Shown here piece by piece: positions 54,367 through 64,000 of a stretch of DNA of 64,000 nt. The notes under the pieces are model-generated. The model saw only the letters and a program-made list of their open reading frames with translations. It was not told where the DNA came from and did no database searches. Where the stretch lies: positions 10,057,963-10,121,962 of the forward strand of contig NC_060887.1 in NCBI RefSeq assembly GCF_014805685.1, given 5' to 3'. Both the position numbers and the translations under genes were made by a program. The first letter of the stretch is position 1. Each line of letters begins with the position of its first letter. Source of the stretch: Silurus meridionalis. Taxonomy: Eukaryota > Chordata > Actinopteri > Siluriformes > Siluridae.

Positions 54367-54591
54367 ATGTCCTGGGATGAGCTCAGAAGTGTGATTGCTG
54401 CAGCGGTACAAATCTCCAGACTCAGAAGAGAATTCATTGAAACAAGGCTGAGCTATAGACATATAGTCTTTTTGGGAGGTGCAGATCTTGAGGGTATCCA
54501 ACTGGGATTATCCACAGCAGTTAAAGGAGCATCAGATATGCAGAAGCTACTAGCAAAAGCAGAGCATCTGGATGAATCAGGTATGTCCTGA
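54367..54591 (+). other. Unrecognised open frame
   Basis: The frame gives ISRLRREFIETRLSYRHIV then FLGGADLEGIQLGLS and ends just past a donor-like GATGAATCAG/GTATGT. It looks like it could be an exon or a decayed retrocopy. No family recognised and no partner exon found. Confidence 0.25.
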
Positions 54592-55257
54592 GGTTGAGAT
54601 CCTGATTAACCATAGAATCAGGATAATTTACTATCACATTAGGCATCTGGGGAACATGTAGAGTTGGAAGAGAGACAAATGATTGGGTATACGGCATATA
54701 TGCTATTGCACAGCCTTTTTTCAGGCTCAGCATTTTGCCTAATAATAACTACATTATTACAATGCAAGTCTGTTGGTTCAGCAAATCCTGCTTGCTGAAA
54801 AAACTCATACTATAGCACAGTTCACAAACACACTGGAATTCTGACAGGCTATAAAACCTAATAAGTTGGCTGGGATCATGATAAAACAAAGCAATCTGGA
54901 AGTGTGTCAGGCAAAACAATCAAAAGTCAAAATAGCACTAGAGGAAACAATCCAAAATCCAATCGTGGACCTCCACTGACCTGTGATCTGCAATCTGTGA
55001 CCCAACCACAGGATATGATGGGTCGGGAATTTCTGAATACATTTCATCATGAGGCCTGGGAATGTCTAATTGTTGGTTTTTAATGGTATCCACTAGACAT
55101 AACATGCTCATATTATAGACACCCAAAACTTTCAAAGCAATACACTTTTCATTATGACTATTAATAATATTACAGATTCTATATGGGTACCTATAATTTC
55201 CCCATATTTTTTAGGTTGATTTAAGTGAGCTTGGATGTTTAGCCACCCTACCCATTA

Positions 55258-55405
55258 GGGAAGTGGTGGCTTAGTGGTTAATGCTCTTGGTTGCTAATCG
55301 GAATGTCAGAGGTTTAACGGTCAAGCTGGGATATGCAAATAAAAAAATTCACTGTGCTGTAGTGTATATCTGACAAGAAAACCCTCTTATTTTGGGACTG
55401 AGAAG
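55258..55405 (+). repeat. tRNA-derived SINE fragment
   Basis: GTGGCTTAGTGGTTAATGCT is an A box region and AGAGGTTTAACGGTCAAGC a degenerate B box, 35 bases apart as in tRNA-headed SINEs. Confidence 0.6.
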
Positions 55406-55409
55406 TACA

Positions 55410-57300
55410 AAAGATTTAATCCTGCAGCTCCCTTAATGTTGCCATAGGACTCTTGGTTCAGAGGACTCTTATAATGTCCCTGATAAGTGTTCTTCATTTG
55501 TCACTATTGCCAATTTTCCAAGATTTCTGAATACATTTAGTTTAAACCTTAAAGCAGTGTCTTTAATATTGGGATGCACTGATATCTACCTATAGGAACT
55601 GCTTAAAAAAAAGAAAAAAAAAACCCACAACTTGGGGACGGTGCTGTGCATGCAACTTAGGAACCACAGATACAGTGCTGTGATGTGAAATGATGAAATG
55701 CAAAATGACTTCTGTAGACAAAGTATGCAGATCCTATTCTGGGTGCGATCCTTTTTCTGTACAGTACTTGCCTTAAAGCAAAATATAAAAAACCAAACCT
55801 TTTTCCTAAATACTTAGGATGGAAACACTTCATGATTATAAAGCAATAACACCTCACAAGCATGGTTCTGTTGACTATGCATTTTATTTAATATGCTTTA
55901 ATACATTTAAAACTTGCATTAAAAGTTCATTACGTTTGCTCACCTTTTGATTATTAAAGTTGCCATAAAGTTCCCAGTTTAATGTCCCCGTACAGACAGT
56001 GTGTGCAGGCTGTATTATAAGACCATACATTTTTAACTCCCTCATAATATTACCTCAAGAGTGCAAAGCAGGAGGTAGGATTTTAAGCTCCTTTTTCAAG
56101 TTGTTTTCAGTGCTTTAGAGAGTTCAAGTTCTGTACATTAATAAACAGGTTGTTCACGGCACTTGATCTGGTTCTCCAGTTTTCTCCCTTAATAGAAGAT
56201 CCTACACTGGCATGAGGCATTTTTATTCTTAAATAAACTTAATTGACACTAATGATCAGGCTCGGCTGAGAAAAATGGGTTGCATTCCAAGGCTGCTATT
56301 ATTACGTTTTTATTGACTTCTCTTACCAAGTCCATTCAGAACAACCATATCCTCTGGGACATATATTACTTTAATGGGCTGGTCCATATTTGTTAAGACT
56401 CCTTGGAGGTCTAAGGTCAACATCGATTTTAGAAATAGCACCTTCATGCTCTTCATGAACAAATAATTAAAAATGTCTATGCTATGAGGAAAACTTTATT
56501 ACCTAATATTTAACAAACAAAAAATCTAACTATCTAACTGTTATACCTTCATTTTAATCATTATTAACTATGTAAAAGTGGCTAATCAGCACAATGGCAA
56601 ACTTATACGTCCATATATGGCCATTTTTCCTTTAAATTTTTAGTGGGCCCTCATGTAATTCACTAAGAAAAACTTGTTTAGAGGACTCATTCAAAGCATA
56701 ATTAACACTTTAAACTCATCATAAACCGAATTTCAACATCAAGAAAACACATTTGATAAATATAATAAGTGCCCCTAATCCTTATTTTAGTTTATTCTGT
56801 AGCTATGCACTGTGCATTAGATGTTTATCCTTTTATTGCCAGAGATTCTGCTTATCAGCAGCATTCCTTAATCATGCTGACACATAGTTCACACGTTTTT
56901 TGTGTCAAAAAAAAACAAGAAAAACTCTCACATGCAAATAAAATAAATAAATAAATAAAATAAACAAGCAAATGTTGCACAGTTTCAAGAATCCAATTCC
57001 AACAAAGAAAAATATGCAAATAATCAATTAATCCATTACATCATGTTACTTCTTAATTTTTTTTTTTTTTTTTTTTTTTTTAAGCATGCAGCGACGCAAA
57101 TAAAGTGCAATTTAATCGTAGCTCATAAATGGAATGATATATAGATTGAGAGTGATGAGGGTGTACTGGGAGTATGTGTGTGTGTTAATTGGAGATCATT
57201 TTGCTTTATGCTGCATTGTTTAGTGTTTTTTAGGGACTCACTGACAGGAATAAATGTCAGCGCTCTACATTGTGACGTTATCTAGATGAAGAGTCGAAAC
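55410..57300. other. No gene recognised
   Basis: AT-rich sequence between nbn and entrep3 with a T run at 57058-57081. No supported feature seen. Confidence 0.5.
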
Positions 57301-57870
57301 TAAATACCAAACCAAAACAAATGTTTCATACAGGCATTGCTTCATACAGTGTGATGGCCCTTTGAGATTTCACAATCTTTTAGCTCGATCTGCAGAGGTC
57401 CAGAACAGACTATAAAACCCACACAAAGAGCTCAGTGCTTTTACCCGAACCAAGCATAGATATGCATATAAACAGTGTGGAATTAGTTTTTAGTTTTTTT
57501 ACTAATGGAAGCTGTTTTGTGTGTAGTGACTGGAAGCACTGTGAGAGATAAATCACTTCCTCACACTGTCCTTTGAGTTCAGAACACCACCGTGATGTCG
57601 AGGCACTGGCAGCCATGGGTCCATATTTTATAAAGGGATCAGTCAGCATCTCTCTCAGAGGGTTTTCTCAGGATCTGTGAGAGGATATCACAGATTTCTG
57701 CAGCTTTCCAACTTATCCAAATAAACAAAAGTCAAGAATGATGTTACATCTTATTCACGATGACATCTCACGTCTGTCCCACTGACTGTCAAATAATCAA
57801 GATGTTGGTTTCCCTCTCTCCTGGCAAACAGCCTCTCATCTCCACTGCTTTACACAAGCCCTGCTTTCGC

Positions 57871-60800
57871 TCAAAGAGTCGAGTCGAATTGCAGCGCTCC
57901 AGATGATGTATGGACGTGTGGCTGGAGCCTGTGCAATGACACGGCTGACATAGAGCTCAGGTCGCCGCAGCTGCGCAGGTGGATCCCCTCTGTTCTCGCA
58001 GGGTCGGGATCAGCATGAAGGATGACAGGATGGCCCTCGCTGTGAGAATGGTGGTGCCCACGGCGATGGTGAAGCGAACGCTGCTGGTATTGCTGCCCTC
58101 TGCTGGCACCCCAAGAGGTGCGCAAGACCTACACACATTGCCGTACATTTATTTGACTTCAGAGTGTATGGAATTACATTTGGGCTAAAAAATATTGAAG
58201 ATTTTAAAGAAAGGAGCAAAAAACGTACAATGAGAATACTCTAAAACTGAAAACTCAAACTCAAATTTGGACCTAGTTTAGAAGTACGCTAATGGTCAGA
58301 ACAAAAACACCCATTTCTGAATTCTCTGGGACAAGGGAAATGTCCATTGTTAAAAGTGCTATACAAATAAAGCTGAATTGAATTTTAATTGAAATGTACA
58401 GTTGCTTGTTACTTGTTTAGACAAACGTTATTAATTGTCTTTCTTAAAATTTCAGTTTTTTTGTATCTTTAAACAAGTTGGAATATTGATTTGGTTGCTG
58501 ACTATAGCCAATTTTGTGTTACTGGCTAACCTAGACTAAAAGTAATATCTCAGAGGCCATCAGGTCACGACCCTGTACCAGGCCGTGCAACCAGGTTGCA
58601 AGAATGTTCTGGGAAAAATGTCCAATGTTTGTAAATGTTTGAAAACCCCTGTTATAGCTGAATCAAATAGCACTAGTATGGAGATTGACTATTTCATCAG
58701 GAGGGGAATAGCTGCCTTGAAACTTCACACATCACACCTAATGATGAAGGCTGAAAGTAGTAGGTTACAGGGGAAAAGGAAACATTTGGTGGCAGCTTTC
58801 CATTCAGCTGTACATGACCAAAGCCTCTTTCAACTGCTAATGCAGTAACTCCACCACCTGCTTCACACCACATATATCTTCTACATTAATTACTATACAG
58901 ATTCAGATAATGTAGCTAGCTTACCATTATTACATTACTCTCTTTTCAAAATTCTGTAATCTTCTTACCTGATCGAATGGGAGGTTTCCCTCTCCTGCCA
59001 CTCTCCTTTTGGGTCTCTGACCACAGTTCCCAGTATGCTCTGAGGCAAGGGCTAGATTTCGCTTGGACCTCTGTAGCAAGCGCTGCACCAGCACTCTTGT
59101 CACCTGCATATAGAAAAGATGTATTTCGGAAATCTGAGATATGAGACTTCTTTCTGTGCTTTTCTGCTGACACCAGAAGATGTTCACAGGGAAAATGTTC
59201 ATTGTTAAAAGCGCTATACAAAAAAAATATGAATTAAATTAAATTCAATTAAATTGAAATCCCTGGACAATAGCATAGTGATTTCCATGACTTGCGATTG
59301 GCCAAAGAGCTGCACAATACTATCCATTGACCTACAAGGCAGCTCTGTTAATAGACATGAACCTTTATGCTGCAGAGAACCAACTCTTTTAGCTTTACCA
59401 CCAGGCCTTCAGCGTTGCGTGCAAATTGTTTTGTCATTAAAGAGTGTAATAGGATACACAGATTTATAATTTTGCACAGTTATTGCAATGATTTATTTCT
59501 ACTGTTAACCAGGTAGTCCAAAAAAGGCATTGCAGCTGGAAATGGAATTTTTAGTAATTTCTGGTAAAAAAAAATAAACAGCCATGCAATACTAATATCA
59601 GTATAATAATAAACGGGATCTTCTTTACCCACAACCCACTCAATGTCAGTCGAAAAGTGGCAGCTCAGTGGTTAAGATGTTGGCATTCTGCCACTGCTGG
59701 TCCCTTGAGCAAGGCCCCTAAGTTGTATAAATTAAATAATTGTAAGGTCTATGTCAATGTTTTATGGTATTTAGTGTTTTGGTTCTTGGTTCTGGTTTCC
59801 TAGTTTTGCATTTTTTTGCAGGACGAAGAATTCAATTTTCTTCATTTTAAAACAAAAGCCAAACAATAAGGATAGAAAAAAATTAATACATATGCAACAC
59901 AATGCTAGTTTGTAAAAAGTTTTTTAAAAAGTAATAATAATAACCTTGAGGTCTCCCAAAGATTGAGTGCAGCCTTTGTGAATGCGCAGAGAGCTGGTCA
60001 GAGGCTGTTTGGAGGGTAGTTGCTCTGTGGTAGCCTTCAGGCTTCCCTTCCTGGGCAGCGTGCCAGTGGACACCAGAGGAGATTTCTGCAGCAGTAGACA
60101 AGCTGACAATCGGCCTGCAGCAAAACAGGAATTCCAAAATTTGAGATCAAAACTTTTTTTGTGCCAGGTTAAATAATACTTTTATTAAAATAAATTGAAG
60201 CATTTATTTTAATCCTGCTACTTCCACACAGAGGTATCCGGTACATGGGGCAATTTTGCATTTGACTAATATTTGCACCAACTCATTTTCTTATGCTTTT
60301 ATTTATGTTTTATAGCCATTTTTTTTTTTTTTTTTTTTAATAGCACAGGAGCATTTCTCAGGTAAACTTGATGCAGCATCCTCTATGTGATGCTGAATGT
60401 TCTTACATTATCTGTCAAAAGTTTGAAAACACTTTTAAAATTAGGAAAAGACTTTTATGGCTTCTGAGATACACGCCATGCAATTCCGTCTGGACTGTCA
60501 CTCTGTGACTTCACCATACAACATGACCCGAAGCATACGTCCAAGTTCTGTAATCATTATTTAGAGAGCAAACAGTCGGCTGGAGTGTTATCTATCATGG
60601 AATGGCCTTCCCAGTCACTGCATCTAAATCTTATTTAACTGCTCTAGGATGAACTGGATCACAAGGTCAGAAAGAAATCTCCAATTATTGAAGAACAACT
60701 TTGGCAAGTTTTACTAAATCTATGGCAAAGTATTTTAAAACCATTTTAGGTTCCTCAAAGAACCTTAAAGTAAATGGTTCTTAAAAGAGAAGCTTTTCTG

Positions 60801-63800
60801 ATAAGACCTTTTCCCTCAGAGGTTCAGAGAGTATAAACTAATTCTACTCAACTCTCCCCTTTTACACTAGCCATGATCCAGTTTATACTTTAAAGTTAAA
60901 ACCTAAATATTATTACTATTTGCAATGAGTTGGAAAAACAAACTTCCTTGAGGCTAAATAAGCACAAATCTCCACACTCTAGTGCAACATCATCCAAAAA
61001 GAGCGGAGGTTGTTGGAACAGCAAATGGGGGCAAAATGTGGAATGGGATGGCCAAAAAGCAAATGGTCAGAATACAAAACTTATGATCAGCTAAAAACAT
61101 TTGTTTGTAAAGTGTACTTATTGGTTTTCAGACATTTCCTTTTAATATCAGTCATCGGGAAGTCTTACCTGTGTCTGATGAGGTATGAGATCCACCCTCA
61201 CCAACTCCTTTGCTGCCTACAGAGCCTGTAAAGCCACCTGCAAAAGGCACAGCACTAAGCATATATATAATAGTAATAATATAATGGATATATAATAAAT
61301 TAAAGCTCTATAACACATTGCAAATTGGAACATTCATAAAAAAACAGTAAGTGAATGTTTATTTGAATATTGCAGTTTTTGTGAGGTACAACAAAGGCCG
61401 GTATTACTATAACAATCTCCTGTCACCCATAGTACTACTGATCAGTATGATTTAACCACTGATTACTGATGCCTGGAGAATATTTGGAAATATCATAAAA
61501 TTACACAAACTTTTAAACTTCTTTTTTAGTTTGGTAATGAGAAATAGAAATTATTATAAAAAGATTTAACATACAACTCCAACTATAGTGACCATCACAC
61601 CCATATGTGTTTTTTAAACATCTTATTTTAGATTTAAAGTCACACCTTGCTGTTCAACTCCATGCTTCTAGGAACACTTTCCACTAGTTTACTCAGAGTG
61701 TGGGTGTAGGGATTTGTGGTCATTCAGTCACAAGAGCATTAGTTAGAATGGTGATGTCTGATGTGAGGTTGAGGAGGCCCATTGTGCACTGGCTATTCAA
61801 GTTTATACCAAAGGTGTTCAACTGGGTTTATATCAGGGCTTTCAACTTTGTAGCAACAGTTTGGGGAGGATCCACATATGAGTGTGGTATATGAGTGACA
61901 CGTTTTCCTGTCATAATATACAGTTGCATTGCTTTACTGTAGAACTGTAGAGCTGCATTGAATGCAATTAATATAAACTGATTTTGTTTAGGGTTAAAGA
62001 TTTGGTTCTTGTAAACCTTCTCCTTGCTACACTTGCTGCTGAGCATTATCCCATCCACATTCTGTATGAACGGAGCTAAAATCAAACGGCCGGAGATGCA
62101 CACACAAACATTCGATAGCAACCTTTTGTCTGCTATGACCCCAAAATAAAAAAGTAGCGCTCACACACCTGTATCACTGGAAGAGCTCAGTCCTGGGTCA
62201 CTGTGGGACCTCATAAAAGGAAGTGGGGCTTCACTCTCCCTAATGTCCCGGCCACATCTCCAATGGACACAAGGGACCGGATGGAGCCCAGGAGACACAC
62301 CACACAGGTGATCTCGAGTTACACCTGAGGAGGGCATAGCTCGTGGATTGGTTGCGTCAGAGGAAGAGTCGCGTCGAGATGAAGAACAAGGACACACCAG
62401 GATTTCTGGGACAGAGGAGCGTGTGAAGGCAGCACTACCAAGCATCTCTAACTGAGAACAACTATAGGCAAGCAGGGCCTGGCGTCGCATTACTGGAGAC
62501 CTATAGATGGGATAGAAGAATTCTAATTACATTTTGTCTGTACTGTTCTTTTCCTTATTGCTTCACATTTCCATTATTTAATCAAGGAAATTTCCTGATG
62601 TGATCGTTCCTATTGTAACATTAAATTAATTAGCATGTAAAATATGCAGAAGTATTTGCTACCAAGAAGCTCCATTCACCAGGCGGTTGTATGTAAAGGA
62701 TTTAGATTATGCACATCAGTATTTTATCTCAAAAGGTTCTGCAGCGATGCAAAAAGTTTTATAATGCATGAGTAAAAAAATGCATGTACTGCTAGAATTG
62801 ATGGTGTACGGTGGTGCTGAAGGCAGCAATGACTTATAGAGATAAAGTTTTAATTACACATAGCCAATAAGAAATTGTTAAACAGTGATGTAGCAATAGT
62901 GTATGTATGGGGACCCAGGGATGCCTTCCTTTTGTTAATTCTCTATTGTATTTAGAAGAAAACATTCCTGTTTAATCCAGGTAAAATTGTAAATTTACAA
63001 CAGCAAATTAATCACTTCAATTATCAGCATTATCCACATCAGTTTCTGTCTTATCACATAAGGTAAAAATCACCCGCATTCAAACCCGTCATCAACATGT
63101 CAATCAACTGTTCTCTATATGCACATTTTAGTGATTTTTTTCCACTGGCTAAAGATTATGATATTAATGTTTTACTTTTAAGGTCAGTAATTATGTCAGG
63201 AATTCTTCCCTCCTTAAACAGAGTGCTACATACCAGCTAGTGAAAAGTGAGCCAGCTTGCAGCACTGGTCCATTTCTTCATTCCTGTCCTTGTATTCATT
63301 GCAACATGTGTTTATTAATGTCTCCACCTCTGTCTCATCACTGGTCCTTGTCTTTACGTGTTTTCCCGTTCACAGCTGTTCCTACTTCCGTCTTTATTAG
63401 TTTGTGTAGAAATGCTTCTCTATAGTAGCGCATGCAGTTTAACTGGGGTTAGGGTCAGGGAAACACAACAAACCGTTTTGTTTCATGTTTCAAGTTTTTC
63501 TGGTTTCTCGATCACTTTTTGTTTCTCGTTTCTTGTTCCTGTTTATGCCCTAGTATTGTTGTTTGCTAATCGCCTGACCATGGCCTGTTCCACATTTTTG
63601 ATTCTGCTATCTGTTTTGGATTTGTTTGCCTTGATTTGTTTATTGAATTAAACTTTCTTCACCTAGCACTTCCATCTATCTTTGCTATCATGAGTATGAC
63701 CCCATAACCATCCCAATTTTTGCAGGCAGATGCAAAGTCAAGGCCTAATAAAAACATTTAAAAAATAGTTGTACTTTTTCTTAACTTTTCTTTTGTTGTT

Positions 63801-64000
63801 TTCTAAAATACATTTATACACTACTAAGTAATGATTTATAGATTAATAAACTATGATCACCAGTACTTTTTACCTAAAGGTGGAGGTGTTGTAGGTGCTG
63901 GGAGAGGAGCAGGAATTAGACCTTTCGCCTCTGAAGCAGCAGCGAGCTGAAGGTGGTTGTGGGATGTGGTAGTCAATGCCCTCCCCTCCCTCGCTGACAC
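57871..64000 (-). CDS. entrep3: ENTREP3 / FAM189B-like endosomal membrane protein, C-terminal six exons (partial)
   Basis: Exons N to C: 63874-64000 (continues past the edge), 62169-62500, 61169-61237, 59945-60114, 58969-59103, 57871-58128. All are GT-AG, with phases agreeing at each junction. The visible protein is a Ser-rich cytoplasmic tail: NSCSSPSTYNTSTFR, FMRSHSDPGLSSSSDTGG, GSHTSSDTG, CTQSLGDLK, VTRVLVQRLLQRSKR, and near the end a His-rich stretch and IHLRSCGDLSSMSA before the stop. The order RSHSDPG-SSDT, SLGDLK, VTR-L, LRSCGDLSS matches my memory of human FAM189B. The family has four N-terminal membrane spans and, in ENTREP1, PPxY motifs that bind ITCH (family knowledge); these lie outside the window. 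ENTREP1 or ENTREP2 is the alternative. Two other frames in the last exon are open, but only this one fits the donor phase and the motif. Confidence 0.82.
58335..58395 (+). repeat. LINE 3' tail fragment
   Basis: GTTAAAAGTGCTATACAAAT followed by AAAGCTGAATTGAATT is a widespread fish LINE/SINE tail. A sister copy is at 59195-59260. Confidence 0.6.
59195..59260 (+). repeat. LINE 3' tail fragment
   Basis: GTTAAAAGCGCTATACAAAA then an (AATTA)n-like tail. Same family as 58335-58395, in the neighbouring entrep3 intron. Confidence 0.6.
59645..59745 (+). repeat. tRNA-derived SINE fragment
   Basis: GTGGCAGCTCAGTGGTTAAG is an A box region. CCCTTGAGCAAGGCCCCTAA with TTGTATAAATTAAAT is the SINE body. Confidence 0.6.
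60405..60740 (+). mobile_element. Tc1-like fragment
   Basis: CATGACCCGAAGCATACGTC (HDP-KHT region) and CTGCATCTAAATCTTATTTA then CTGCTCTAGGATGAACTGGA follow in transposase order with stops. Related to 45490-46110 and 53290-53810. Confidence 0.75.
60960..61110 (+). mobile_element. Tc1-derived short element, copy 7 (3' fragment)
   Basis: AGCACAAATCTCCACACTCT, AAAAGAGCGGAGGTTGTTGG and ATGTGGAATGGGATGGCC are the 3' third of the family. Confidence 0.7.
61640..61890 (-). mobile_element. Tc1-derived short element, copy 8 (fragment)
   Basis: GGGATTTGTGGTCATTCAGT, GTTGAGGAGGCCCATTGTGC and CCAAAGGTGTTCAACTGGGT read the family in reverse. Ends not found. Confidence 0.65.
62510..63870. other. entrep3 intron, no other feature recognised
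   Basis: A plus-strand frame at 63358-63651 has hydrophobic stretches (TFLILLSVLDLFALICLLN) but no family signature, no repeat match that I recognise, and it opposes the host gene. Confidence 0.5.

Noticed and set aside
57957..58148. Frame with SVRFTIAVGTTILTARAILS as a possible membrane segment in the last entrep3 exon
   Set aside because: It is out of phase with the upstream donor at 58969. The in-phase frame carries the LRSCGDLSS family motif and ends in a stop at 57871.

Overview
This is vertebrate nuclear DNA. It is AT-rich, intron-containing, full of dinucleotide and trinucleotide microsatellites, and crowded with Tc1/mariner-type transposons and 5'-truncated LINEs. That combination and the gene content point to a ray-finned fish. 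An otophysan such as a catfish is my guess, but the order cannot be fixed from sequence alone. No prokaryotic, viral or CRISPR content was seen.

Five protein genes are supported. From left to right: (1) gtpbp10, minus strand, 10 coding exons between 4506 and 12319, an Obg-family GTPase with an apparent one-base deletion in exon 2. (2) A fam237b-like (NPGM/NPGL-type) neuropeptide precursor, plus strand, single coding exon 15334-15744. (3) osgin2, plus strand, CpG-rich 5' region near 20480-20926 and five coding exons 23167-28271. (4) nbn (nibrin), minus strand, 16 coding exons 30835-52205, convergent with osgin2. (5) The 3' part of entrep3 (fam189b), minus strand, six exons from 57871 to beyond the right edge.

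I assembled the exon models by hand. Splice signals and phases agree at every junction, and the coding sums are 1157 nt (gtpbp10, one base short of 386 codons), 411 nt (fam237b), 1758 nt (osgin2) and 2436 nt (nbn). Two nbn introns use GC rather than GT donors.

From memory of human maps, gtpbp10 and fam237b are neighbours on 7q21, OSGIN2 and NBN are convergent neighbours on 8q21, and ENTREP3 is on 1q22. The window therefore joins three human synteny blocks. The genes share no operon-like logic: translation/mitochondrial GTPase, secreted peptide, FAD-type oxidoreductase-like growth regulator, DNA double-strand-break repair, and endosomal membrane protein.

The rest is repeats. The left edge (1-1290) holds an array of tRNA-like units in both orientations. 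At least eight copies or fragments of one Tc1-derived short element lie between 22637 and 61890. Other Tc1 remnants, two kinds of TA-flanked palindromic elements, a LINE family with a (GAA)n tail seen in five places, a 0.94 kb GAATA satellite, and long (TA)n, (GT)n and (CT)n runs fill introns and intergenic space. Several insertions can be read exactly from target-site duplications. I found no clearly new biological system. The best leads are the neuropeptide gene, the two GC-AG introns, the gtpbp10 frameshift and the tRNA-like array.
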